Assembly: GCA_031258615.1 (NCBI GenBank)
Contig: JAIRMP010000160.1
Coordinates: 1-20,506, forward strand
DNA from: Spirochaetaceae bacterium
Lineage (GTDB): Bacteria > Spirochaetota > Spirochaetia > Treponematales > Breznakiellaceae
DNA length: 20,506 nt
Direction: 5' to 3'
Position numbers and translations under genes: made by a program. Position 1 is the stretch's first letter. Each line of letters begins with the position of its first letter. The notes beneath the pieces are model-generated. The model searched no databases. It was not told the DNA's origin and saw nothing but the letters and a program-made list of their open reading frames with translations. Of the stretch, positions 1 through 7,020 are shown in pieces.

Positions 1-221
1 TTCCCGCCCTGGACGCGCTGAAAGCGGGTGAAGGGAGCGGAATAAAGGAAGCGCTGAAGGCCGCCGCGGACGCCGCTGAGGAGGGCGTGAAGGCTACCAT
101 CCCGCTTCAGGCCAGAAAAGGACGCGCCAGCTATCTTGGTGAGCGCAGCATAGGCCACCAGGACCCGGGCGCGACCAGCGCCTTCCTGTTACTGCAAGCT
201 GCCGCCGAAATGTTGGGATAA
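1..221 (+). CDS. dhaL: DhaL, ADP-binding subunit of PTS-dependent dihydroxyacetone kinase (3' end only)
   Basis: This is the C-terminal 72 codons of a gene entering from the left edge, read in frame 3 and ending in TAA at 219-221. The translation contains GRASYLGERSIGHQDPGATS, the characteristic C-terminal signature of the DhaL/Dak2 helical barrel that holds ADP-Mg. DhaL passes phosphate from phospho-DhaM to dihydroxyacetone bound covalently on DhaK, giving dihydroxyacetone phosphate in the cytoplasm. The stop codon overlaps the next start (TAATG), so translation is probably coupled to the dhaM-like gene downstream, which fits the usual dhaK-dhaL-dhaM order. dhaK itself would lie to the left of the window. 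No damage is visible in the part present. Confidence 0.93.
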   Translation, partial: PALDALKAGEGSGIKEALKAAADAAEEGVKATIPLQARKGRASYLGERSIGHQDPGATSAFLLLQAAAEMLG

Positions 222-478
222 TGGTCGGCCTCGTTCTTGTTTCACATTGCCGGGCTTTGGCCGAAGCTGCCGCTTACCTTGCCCGGCAGGTTTCCTCCGC
301 TGTTACGCTTCCGATAGCCGTTTCCGGCGGGACGGGCGACGGCCGCGCCGAACTCGGTACGGATGCGATGGACATCATGGAGGCTGTGGAATCGGTTTAT
401 TCGGATGACGGCGTCCTTGTGCTGATGGACATGGGGAGCGCGGTATTAAGCGCTAAGACGGCGCTTGAATTCCTTTAA
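221..478 (+). CDS. dhaM: DhaM EIIA-Man-like domain fragment (5' piece of the broken fusion gene)
   Basis: This 85-residue piece begins MVGLVLVSHC. His9 in the VSH motif matches the phosphorylated histidine of DhaM, and LVLMDMGSAVLSAKTALEFL matches the conserved LVMMDMGSA region of the family. The ATG overlaps the dhaL stop. A normal EIIA-Man-like domain is about 130 residues. Here it stops at TAA 476-478, while the same frame resumes at once with residues including CSAPLVEG, which match the next conserved block of DhaM. The fragment alone lacks the last strand and helices of the fold and would probably not work. If the stop is a sequencing error or is read through, this is simply the N-terminus of the full fusion. 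Confidence 0.7.
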   Translation: MVGLVLVSHCRALAEAAAYLARQVSSAVTLPIAVSGGTGDGRAELGTDAMDIMEAVESVYSDDGVLVLMDMGSAVLSAKTALEFL

Positions 479-517
479 AGCGAAAAAGCAAAGCGTATAT
501 GTCTCTGCTCCGCGCCG

Positions 518-2422
518 TTGGTTGAGGGCGCCGTCTCCGCCGCCGCGCGTATTTCGCTTGGCGACAGCCTTGAGCTTGTCAGACAGGAAGCCTGTACCGC
601 GTTGACCCCAAAGCAGAGCCAGTTGGATGACGTTACGGCAACTACAGCGGAAGCCGCCGCCGGGGATGAAGGAGACTACCTGTCTTATACATTCGTTTCC
701 CGCCTCAAAAACGGTCTCCACGCCCGTCCGGCCGCAATGCTGGCCGGCGCGGCGGCCTCGTTTAACGCTGCCGTGAAGGTAAAAAATGTCAGCCGTGAGA
801 AGGGGCCGGAGACGGCGCGGAGTGTCAACAAACTTGCCCTGCTCGGAATACTGCTTGGGGACGAGGTTGAAGTGCGGGTATCCGGGGAAGACGCGGCGGA
901 GGCGCTCTCCGCCATTCAAAAACTTGCGGATGAAAACTTTGGCGAGCCCCCCGCGACCGTTGAACCTAAATCAAAGCCTAAGGCCAAACCGCTGTCCCTT
1001 GCGCCGGGAATCGCGATGGGACGCCTGTACCGCGAAGGCGCCGCCGTCTCATGCCCAAAGCGTGAGGTAAACGACGCCGAAGCGGAAGTACGCCGCTTTG
1101 ATTCGGCCCTTGCGGAGGTAAAAGCGGAACTCCAGGCGCACGAGGCGAATTTTGTTAAAGAGGGACACGCGGACGAGGCAGGTATTTTTAACGCGCAAAA
1201 ACTCATCCTGATGGATCAAGACCTGATTGATGAGGTCAAAACGGCAATAAATACGGAAAAGCTGGATGCGGCGTACCTTTACCAGCAAAAGATGAACAAA
1301 CTGGCCGCGGATTACCGTAAACTGCCGGGCGGCTACCTTCCGCAGCGGGCCGCCGATATCAATGATGTGGCTTCCCGCGTACTCGCCGTCCTTGCCGGGC
1401 AGAAAAATATTGAGGCGGAAGATTTCGGCGACATCATACTCTACGCCAGGGAAGCGCAACCTTCCATGATAGTCCGTTTTGAAAACAGAATTCGCGGTAT
1501 TTTAACCGAAACGGGCGGAGCTACGTCCCACGCGGCGATTCTGGCAAAAACAATGGGGATCCCCGGCATATCCGGATACCATCTTGATGAAAGCATAGTA
1601 AACGGAACGCCGGTCATTATTGACGGAAAGAATTGTACGGTTACAGTTGACCCGGATTCGCGGACAGAGGCGGAATTCAAAAAAAATCTTGCCGGCTGGG
1701 AGGAGAAAAAGAGGCGGGATTTTGATGAGAGCAAGAAAAACGCCGTTACAACAGACGGCGTAAAGGTATATATCCGCGCCAATGTGGGCGAAAAGCGGGA
1801 CGCAACGGAAGCTGTCCGTTACAACGCCGAAGGTATCGGACTCTTGCGTACAGAATTTCTCTTTCTTTCCCGCGCAAATCCTCCCGGTGAGGAGACTCAG
1901 GCCGCCATGCTCAGGGAGATACTGGCATTTTTCCCAAACGATCCCGTTACAATCCGTACACTGGACATAGGCGGGGACAAGCCCCTCCCCTGGCTCGATC
2001 AGCCGAAAGAGGAGAATCCCTTCCTCGGCGTGCGCGGCGTAAGGCTTTGCCGGCGGGAAAGGCGGCTTTTTGCCAGTCAACTGCGGGCCATACTTCGCGC
2101 CGCTTACGGCTTTGACGTAAAGGTAATGTCACCTATGATAAGCACTGTCGATGAAGTCTGCTTCTGCAAGGAGATGCTTGAAAACGCCCATGCGGAACTT
2201 GAGCGGGACGGTATTCCGCATACATGGCCTGTTCCGTTTGGCATAATGGTGGAAACCCCGGCGGCGGCTCTCATGGCGGATAAACTTGCCGCGGTGTCGG
2301 ATTTTTCAGCATCGGTTCAAACGATCTGTCACAGTACATCATGTCCGCCGAGCGGGGGAACAGCGACCTGTCGGACCTTGCGAACGCGCGTCAGGCCGCC
2401 GTACTGCGGGCAGTCAGTATGA
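518..2422 (+). CDS. HPr and Enzyme I portion of the DhaM fusion (middle piece; frameshifted at its end)
   Basis: The reading frame is the same as 221-478, after the in-frame stop. The nominal TTG start at 518 has no Shine-Dalgarno sequence, so independent translation is doubtful. Numbering from that TTG, residues 1-50 are the end of the EIIA domain plus a linker. Residues about 54-145 are an HPr domain with NGLHARPA, where His68 is the phosphorylation site. Enzyme I follows from about 155, with GGATSHAAILAK and the phospho-accepting His338. It continues into the PEP-binding barrel with GLLRTEFLF, TLDIGGDKPLPWL, KEENPFLGVRG and FGIMVETPAAALMADKLA. After VSDF the frame is lost: the last 35 or so residues are unrelated to EI, while the true continuation (FSIGSNDLSQY) is in the frame one base back. 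Confidence 0.7.
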   Translation: MVEGAVSAAARISLGDSLELVRQEACTALTPKQSQLDDVTATTAEAAAGDEGDYLSYTFVSRLKNGLHARPAAMLAGAAASFNAAVKVKNVSREKGPETARSVNKLALLGILLGDEVEVRVSGEDAAEALSAIQKLADENFGEPPATVEPKSKPKAKPLSLAPGIAMGRLYREGAAVSCPKREVNDAEAEVRRFDSALAEVKAELQAHEANFVKEGHADEAGIFNAQKLILMDQDLIDEVKTAINTEKLDAAYLYQQKMNKLAADYRKLPGGYLPQRAADINDVASRVLAVLAGQKNIEAEDFGDIILYAREAQPSMIVRFENRIRGILTETGGATSHAAILAKTMGIPGISGYHLDESIVNGTPVIIDGKNCTVTVDPDSRTEAEFKKNLAGWEEKKRRDFDESKKNAVTTDGVKVYIRANVGEKRDATEAVRYNAEGIGLLRTEFLFLSRANPPGEETQAAMLREILAFFPNDPVTIRTLDIGGDKPLPWLDQPKEENPFLGVRGVRLCRRERRLFASQLRAILRAAYGFDVKVMSPMISTVDEVCFCKEMLENAHAELERDGIPHTWPVPFGIMVETPAAALMADKLAAVSDFSASVQTICHSTSCPPSGGTATCRTLRTRVRPPYCGQSV

Positions 2423-2682
2423 CCGCCGGAGCCGCGCATAAGGCCGGTATCCCTGTCAGCGTCTGCGGTGAAATGGCGGGGGATCCGGCGCTTAGCCAGT
2501 TACTCGTCGGCATGGGTATAACCGAGCTGAGCATGAACCCGAGCGCGATAGGCGGCGTTAAACGGGTAATTACACGTATTTCACAGAAGGAAGCGGAAGA
2601 AAAAGCGATCCGCTGCCTTGACTGCTCCACCCTTGACGAGGTGACGGATGTTTTGGGGGATTGTCTTCAAATTTTTGATTGA
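2341..2682 (+). pseudogene. Enzyme I C-terminal piece, -1 frame (3' end of the broken fusion)
   Basis: This frame carries the rest of the Enzyme I barrel. Similarity starts before the first ATG, at about 2302, with FSIGSNDLSQYIMSAERGNS. It continues through VSVCGEMAGDPA, whose Cys is the conserved acid/base of EI, and GMGITELSMNP. It ends at TGA 2680-2682. The annotated start at 2341 is only the first in-frame ATG, inside the domain, and has no ribosome-binding site, so the piece is not a gene in its own right. Restoring one base in the T run near 2297-2301 joins it to the previous frame without a gap. pgsA starts 18 bp downstream. Confidence 0.8.
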
Positions 2683-2700
2683 TGGGGGTATACTCTTTGT

Positions 2701-3297
2701 ATGAAATTAGCGGATAAATTTACATGGCTCAGGGGTTTTCTTGCTCCGGTCTTCTTTCTGATATACTTTATTCCTGTTTGGACGGGGCATTTCGGCGCTG
2801 TATCGGTATTCGTGATGCTCCCGCTGCTTGCCTTTGCCGAACTTACCGATTACTTTGACGGGTACTTTGCCCGCAAGCGTAACGAGGTAAGCAATTTCGG
2901 CAAAATTTTCGACCCGTTTTGTGATGTGATACTCAACATAACGGTTTTTTTCTGCCTCACTTTGAGCGGCTATGTGCCGTCCTTTGCCCTGCTGCTGATA
3001 GTGTACCGGGAGTTTGTCATTAACTTTGTACGGCTCTTGGCCGCCCAAAAGGGCGTCGCTATCGCGGCGCGTAAGGGCGGAAAGACAAAGACGGTTACAT
3101 ATATTATTACCTGTTTCTATACGCTTTTGCTGGAAAGCTCCAGGCGCCTGGGCTTTGAGGCGCCGCCTCTTGCAAATACGATAGTCATCGTACTTTCAGT
3201 TATCTGTGTAGTGCTGGCGTACGTTTCGTTAATAGACTATCTAGTTAGTTTCAGGGAAGTGGTATTCTCAAAAAAGACGGACGGCAGCGGTAAATAA
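2701..3297 (+). CDS. pgsA: CDP-diacylglycerol-glycerol-3-phosphate 3-phosphatidyltransferase (PgsA)
   Basis: The protein is 198 residues with several hydrophobic segments, the usual size and layout of PgsA. It carries the complete CDP-alcohol phosphatidyltransferase motif D-x2-D-G-x2-A-R-x8-G-x3-D-x3-D, with acidic residues Asp50, Asp53, Asp71 and Asp75. The family enzyme transfers the phosphatidyl group from CDP-diacylglycerol to a small alcohol, here most likely glycerol 3-phosphate, at the inner membrane. Another CDP-alcohol acceptor cannot be excluded from sequence alone. The ATG follows the DhaM/EI stop by 18 bp, with GGGGG at 2684-2688 as a weak and rather distant ribosome-binding site. 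It is therefore probably the last gene of the dha transcript. It converges with the acyltransferase gene 24 bp away; no clear terminator was seen between them. Confidence 0.87.
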   Translation: MKLADKFTWLRGFLAPVFFLIYFIPVWTGHFGAVSVFVMLPLLAFAELTDYFDGYFARKRNEVSNFGKIFDPFCDVILNITVFFCLTLSGYVPSFALLLIVYREFVINFVRLLAAQKGVAIAARKGGKTKTVTYIITCFYTLLLESSRRLGFEAPPLANTIVIVLSVICVVLAYVSLIDYLVSFREVVFSKKTDGSGK

Positions 3298-3321
3298 GCC
3301 TATAAAGGGCCAAAGGGCCGG

Positions 3322-4233
3322 CTATTCCGCCGCCCTTACCGCCTCGTACTTTTTATGCTGCTCCTCAAGCAGTTCCATGACGCGGTTGACGGTTACCTGT
3401 TTCGGGTCTGTGCCGCTTGCGGGATCAATGCTGTCAACGATCGCCTTGCGAAAGGGTACGCACTCGATCACGGGGCTCGCCGCAACGATGACCTTGTCAC
3501 GGAAAACGAGATCGGCAAGCATATCCTCCGTGTTGTCGGGAGAAAGCCGCAGGCAGGAGCCGTTGATCGATACAAGGATCATAACGTCGAAAATACGCAG
3601 GTAAGAATCTATTTCACGGACTCCCCGCTTTGTTTCCGGTTTACCGGGCCTGTAACGGGTACCGCTTGGAAAAACCACAATTATCTGTTTATTGAGGCGC
3701 GCCGTATTCATCGCCCGCATGGCGGCCATATTGATTTTTTTACCCCTGGCGATCTCCTCCGGGTCAGTTACCTTTGCCAGACTCCGGCTTGGGTAGATCA
3801 CGATACGGGTAAAAGCCTCTGAATAGGCCCTCACAAACTTATCATCTTCGTTCAGTTTAAGGCCGGAAATGGCAACAAAGCGCCGGGCAAGCTCCCTGCC
3901 GAAATTCCCTTCATCGTGCTCCAGCAGATAAAAAATACCGGGTAAATCCAGGTTGCTGTAGTGTTCGGAAAGCAATAGCCCCCGCTTCCCGGCCTTTACC
4001 TGTTCTAGGAATTCGGCAAAATGTTCCCGGCCTTCAACACGGGAACCCGGCAGCAAATTTTCTTCAACCATCGCATCCATAATTTTGCGTGTAGCAGGAT
4101 TTCCTTCCTGGTATACATTCAATTCATTGATTCTGGCCGGAGCATGGGAAAGCCCGGCAAGCTGCCCGAAAATATGCCCGTAACGTTGCCTTAATGATAA
4201 TCCGTCTTTAGCGTCCATTGTATCGCTGTTCAT
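3322..4233 (-). CDS. Glycerolipid acyltransferase, PlsC-like (LPLAT family)
   Basis: The protein is 303 residues from the ATG at 4233. It contains SEHYSNLDLPG, which is the HX4D catalytic motif of glycerol-phosphate acyltransferases. It also contains VVFPSGTRYRPGKPETKRG, the substrate-binding block usually written FPEGTR, with Ser here in place of Glu. Such enzymes move an acyl chain onto glycerol 3-phosphate or lysophosphatidate at the membrane face. The Ser variant is closer to the FPSG/PSGG form of some GPATs, so either acceptor is possible. The frame is open further upstream (to 4371), but a strong promoter lies between 4240 and 4269. That makes 4233 or the ATG 15 bp further in the likely start, with an essentially leaderless mRNA. 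It converges with pgsA, so phospholipid genes are adjacent on both strands. Confidence 0.8.
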   Translation of the reverse strand: MNSDTMDAKDGLSLRQRYGHIFGQLAGLSHAPARINELNVYQEGNPATRKIMDAMVEENLLPGSRVEGREHFAEFLEQVKAGKRGLLLSEHYSNLDLPGIFYLLEHDEGNFGRELARRFVAISGLKLNEDDKFVRAYSEAFTRIVIYPSRSLAKVTDPEEIARGKKINMAAMRAMNTARLNKQIIVVFPSGTRYRPGKPETKRGVREIDSYLRIFDVMILVSINGSCLRLSPDNTEDMLADLVFRDKVIVAASPVIECVPFRKAIVDSIDPASGTDPKQVTVNRVMELLEEQHKKYEAVRAAE

Positions 4234-4239
4234 TTTATC

Positions 4240-4269
4240 ATTGTACCGTATACGGGTCTGCTTCGTCAA
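4240..4269 (-). promoter_or_regulatory. Sigma70-type promoter for the acyltransferase gene, leaderless geometry
   Basis: On the minus strand, TTGACG (4269-4264) and TACAAT (4245-4240) are separated by 18 bp. Only six bases (GATAAA) lie between the -10 box and the ATG at 4233, so the predicted transcription start falls on or next to the start codon. No Shine-Dalgarno sequence is present. Confidence 0.65.
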
Positions 4270-4364
4270 CATTTCGCGTTTCGGAAATTTTGTTACGAGA
4301 TGCGGTACTCGTTGACGAGAGAAGCGGTACTCTCCGGCGGGAGTTGCGGGCGAAACGACAACCC

Positions 4365-4403
4365 GAAACAATAAAACGAAACAATAAAATGAAACAATAA
4401 AAT
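4365..4403 (+). repeat. Three tandem copies of a 13-bp A-rich repeat next to the symporter promoter
   Basis: Units at 4365-4377, 4378-4390 and 4391-4403 all read GAAACAATAAAAY, with C at the last base in the first unit and T in the other two. The array ends two bases before the TTGACA box. It could be a binding site for a regulator or an A-rich UP element. A 13-bp period is not the 10-11 bp expected for bent DNA. Confidence 0.8.
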
Positions 4404-4405
4404 GA

Positions 4406-4434
4406 TTGACATATTGTTATTTTGCTTTTAAAAT
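4406..4434 (+). promoter_or_regulatory. Strong sigma70-type promoter of the AGCS symporter gene
   Basis: TTGACA (4406-4411) and TAAAAT (4429-4434) are 17 bp apart. A start of transcription near 4441 gives a leader of about 23 bases that includes AAAGGAG (4451-4457), six bases before the ATG at 4464. Confidence 0.75.
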
Positions 4435-4463
4435 TATCACAATAATATCAAAAGGAGTGTTGT

Positions 4464-5837
4464 ATGGACGGTTTTTTTGCGGTAGTCGGCGCTATTTCAG
4501 GGTTTTGCTGGAATATACTGTTTTTGGTTGTACTGGTGGGTGGCGGAATTTTCCTTACAGTAAGGCTTAACTTTTTTCAGATAAGGCATCTTCCCTATAT
4601 TCTCAAACAAACATTTGGCAAGTTACTTGATAAGGGTAAGGGCGAGGGCACGGTAAGCCCGTTTGCGGCGGTTTCTACCGCTATGGCATCCACCATCGGG
4701 GCGTCAAACATTGTCGGCGTTCCGGCGGCGATAGCGTTTGGCGGCCCAGGAGCGCTTTTTTGGATGTGGGTGATATTCATACTCGGCGGCGCCACCAAAT
4801 TTTCCGAGGTGGTTTTGGGCGTCCACTACCGGGAAAAGAACGCTGACGGCCATTATGTAGGCGGCCCGTATTACTACGAAACCAAAGGCTTCCCTATCAA
4901 ATCCGTAGGCAAATGGATGGCGTATATAGGCGCTTATGTCGCTATGATATACTACATCCCGTCTATAGCGACCCAATCCGTCTCTCTTGTCCAAAACGCC
5001 GAGAGCCTGGGGATGAACAAATACATCTCCAGCGTGATACTCATGGTCGTTGTCGGGCTTGTGGTTTTGGGCGGTCTTATCCGCGTTGCCAAAGTAGCAA
5101 GCAAGATGGTACCCACGATGTGCATTCTGTATTTTGCCGGTTCACTTGTTGTGTTGTTCGCCAATATCAAAGAGCTTTTCCCGTCGCTGGCGCTTGTGTT
5201 TGATTCGGCCTTTAACGGCGCCGCCGCCACGGGCGGCTTCCTGGGCGCGGGAATTTCCATGGCTATACGCATGGGCCTTGCCCGCGCTACCTATTCCTGC
5301 GAAGCCGGTATGGGGTCCGCGCCAATGGCCCACTCGGCCGCGATAACGGACCATCCGGTGCGGCAGGGTTTCTGGGGTGTTTTTGAAGTCCTGATAGACG
5401 GCACGGTTTGTACCCTATCCGGCTTGGTCGTGTTGACCAGCGGCGTATGGAAAGAAGTCGCCCCGAATGCGGCGTTTACCATGCCCTCGCTGGCCTTCAC
5501 CAGCGTATTGGGCGTCGTTGGCGGTTATATTGTTACCATCAGCGTCTTTTTGTTTGTGCTGTCCAGCATCATAGCCATCATCTGGTACGCGGAAAAAGTT
5601 GTCGAATTCTCGTTCACCACAAAGATTTCCAAATACGCCCGCTTGGTCTACACGTTGAGTATCATGCTCGGCGCGCTCTTTGCGCTGGACAAGATTCTCG
5701 CGGTTTTAGACCTTGCCAACGCGCTGATAATTCTGCCAAACATGGTTACCGTCCTTATACTCAGCCCGCTTGTCGTGAAGCTGTCCAGGGAGTTTTTTTC
5801 AAGCGATAAATACTACCTAAAAGACATAAAAAAGTAA
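4464..5837 (+). CDS. Alanine/glycine:cation symporter family protein (AGCS)
   Basis: The protein is 457 residues with about ten strongly hydrophobic segments. It contains AMASTIGASNIVGVPAAIAF and FWMWVIFILGGATKFSEV near residues 70-115, the signature region of the sodium:alanine (AGCS) symporters, followed by the typical VGGPYYYETKG and GMGSAPMAHSAA. Members import alanine, glycine or related amino acids with Na+ or H+ across the inner membrane; the substrate cannot be read from the sequence. The start is supported by AAAGGAG six bases upstream and a near-consensus promoter. The M20 amidohydrolase gene follows after 51 bp with no terminator seen. The pair probably forms an operon in which the hydrolase releases an amino acid, or acts on a substrate, handled by the transporter. 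Confidence 0.92.
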   Translation: MDGFFAVVGAISGFCWNILFLVVLVGGGIFLTVRLNFFQIRHLPYILKQTFGKLLDKGKGEGTVSPFAAVSTAMASTIGASNIVGVPAAIAFGGPGALFWMWVIFILGGATKFSEVVLGVHYREKNADGHYVGGPYYYETKGFPIKSVGKWMAYIGAYVAMIYYIPSIATQSVSLVQNAESLGMNKYISSVILMVVVGLVVLGGLIRVAKVASKMVPTMCILYFAGSLVVLFANIKELFPSLALVFDSAFNGAAATGGFLGAGISMAIRMGLARATYSCEAGMGSAPMAHSAAITDHPVRQGFWGVFEVLIDGTVCTLSGLVVLTSGVWKEVAPNAAFTMPSLAFTSVLGVVGGYIVTISVFLFVLSSIIAIIWYAEKVVEFSFTTKISKYARLVYTLSIMLGALFALDKILAVLDLANALIILPNMVTVLILSPLVVKLSREFFSSDKYYLKDIKK

Positions 5838-5888
5838 TAGGACTTCCCTCTTACTTTCCTCCGGATTAATATGAGGAGGTTCGGTATT

Positions 5889-7004
5889 ATGAAGAAAGAA
5901 CATTTGGATTTGGCGGTAAAACTGAGGCATGAGTTGCATCAGCATCCGGAACTGTCCGGCATGGAAACATGGACAAAACAGCATTTGATCGGCTTTTTGC
6001 GCCGGTATACCGCGCTTGAAATCGTGGACAGGGGGCGGTGGTTCTATGCCGTTTACCATGCGGGCGAGGACAGGCCCAACATGGCGTTTCGCGCCGATTT
6101 TGACGCGCTGCCCATGGACGAGACGATAGACCTGCCTTACGGTTCACAATTTGCCGGGGTTTCGCACAAATGCGGACACGACGGGCACAGCGCGAGCCTG
6201 GCGGCGTTTGCGCTGGAGGTAAACGAGCGGGGAGCGGACAAGAACGTATACTTCGTGTTCCAGCATGCGGAGGAAACCGTGGTGGGCGCGGAAGAATGCG
6301 CCCCGCTGATGGACGAGGCCCGAATTTCCGAAATATTCAGCTACCACAACGTGCCGGGTATGCCGGAAAACAGCATAGGCGTAATAGACGGGACCGCCTG
6401 TTGCGCCTCGACCGGCATGATAATCAGGCTTACCGGTACCCCCGCCCACGCCAGCCGTCCGGAAGACGGAAAAAATCCCTGTTTTGCCATAGCGGAACTG
6501 ATCAACAACATCCCAGCTTTTGTGGACCCCGCCCTGTACAAGCGGCTGGTCATGTGTACGATTATCGGTATTGACGCCGGTAAGGAAGCTTTTGGGATGT
6601 CCGCCGATTCGGGACGCTTGCTGCTCACGATACGCGGCGAACTTGACGATGAGCTTGAAAAACTGCGGCGGAGAATCGAGGATGAGGCAACAAAATTGGC
6701 CGCAAAATACGGCCTTTCCCGCGATTTTTCGCTGAAGGACAATGTACCCGCCAATGTGAATCACAAGGAAAGTATGGACAAAGTTCGCCGCGCCGCAAAA
6801 CGCCTTGGGCTTCCGCTGGTTGAAGCCGCCGAACCCAGCCGCGGATCGGAAGACTTTGGCTGGTTCACAAAGCGCACAAAGGGCGGAATGTTCTGGGTAG
6901 GCGCGGGTGAGGACAGGTCGCCGATCCATACGTCCGAATTTGACTTTAACGATCGTATAATACCGGCGGTCGCCGGTATGTACATGGCCCTGCTAAGTGA
7001 GTGA
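5889..7004 (+). CDS. M20 family amidohydrolase / metallopeptidase (M20D-like)
   Basis: The protein is 371 residues from the ATG at 5889, chosen because GAGGAGG (5873-5879) lies nine bases upstream; an ATG 18 bp earlier overlaps that site and is unlikely. Metal ligands typical of the family are visible: RADFDALP at about 68-75, CGHDGH at 95-100, HAEE at 126-129, and the C-terminal IHTSEFDFND with His347. A lid domain containing the usual TGTPAHASRPEDGKNP block lies in the middle. Relatives cleave N-acyl amino acids, hippurate-like amides or small aminobenzoyl-glutamate-type peptides in the cytoplasm, using two divalent metal ions. The exact substrate is unknown. Its position behind an amino acid symporter suggests a role in amino acid salvage. 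Confidence 0.88.
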   Translation: MKKEHLDLAVKLRHELHQHPELSGMETWTKQHLIGFLRRYTALEIVDRGRWFYAVYHAGEDRPNMAFRADFDALPMDETIDLPYGSQFAGVSHKCGHDGHSASLAAFALEVNERGADKNVYFVFQHAEETVVGAEECAPLMDEARISEIFSYHNVPGMPENSIGVIDGTACCASTGMIIRLTGTPAHASRPEDGKNPCFAIAELINNIPAFVDPALYKRLVMCTIIGIDAGKEAFGMSADSGRLLLTIRGELDDELEKLRRRIEDEATKLAAKYGLSRDFSLKDNVPANVNHKESMDKVRRAAKRLGLPLVEAAEPSRGSEDFGWFTKRTKGGMFWVGAGEDRSPIHTSEFDFNDRIIPAVAGMYMALLSE

Positions 7005-7020
7005 GCGGCGCCGGGTTTGC

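Larger units (their letters stand above)
221..2682 (+). pseudogene. dhaM: DhaM-HPr-Enzyme I fusion gene interrupted by a stop codon and a frameshift
   Basis: Read as one gene, this would encode about 820 residues: an EIIA-Man-like DhaM domain, an HPr domain and a complete Enzyme I. The phosphate path would be PEP to EI, HPr, DhaM and then DhaL-ADP. Two lesions break it. TAA at 476-478 falls in frame in the middle of the EIIA domain, and a one-base loss near 2297-2301 shifts the frame inside the EI C-terminal barrel. Coding similarity continues unbroken across both points, so they look like point lesions or base-calling errors rather than gene borders. E. coli DhaM has only an EI N-terminal portion; here the PEP-binding C-terminal domain is also encoded. 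The three readable pieces are listed separately. Confidence 0.75.

Noticed and set aside
2290..2310. Programmed -1 frameshift in Enzyme I
   Set aside because: The site lacks a proper slippery heptamer, and the gene has a second independent lesion.
4234..4371. 46-residue upstream extension of the acyltransferase
   Set aside because: It would run through a strong promoter, has no ribosome-binding site and falls before the similarity begins.
5858..5879. Hairpin hiding the ribosome-binding site of the M20 gene (CCTCC with GGAGG)
   Set aside because: Only five pairs with a 12-base loop; too weak to support without covariation.
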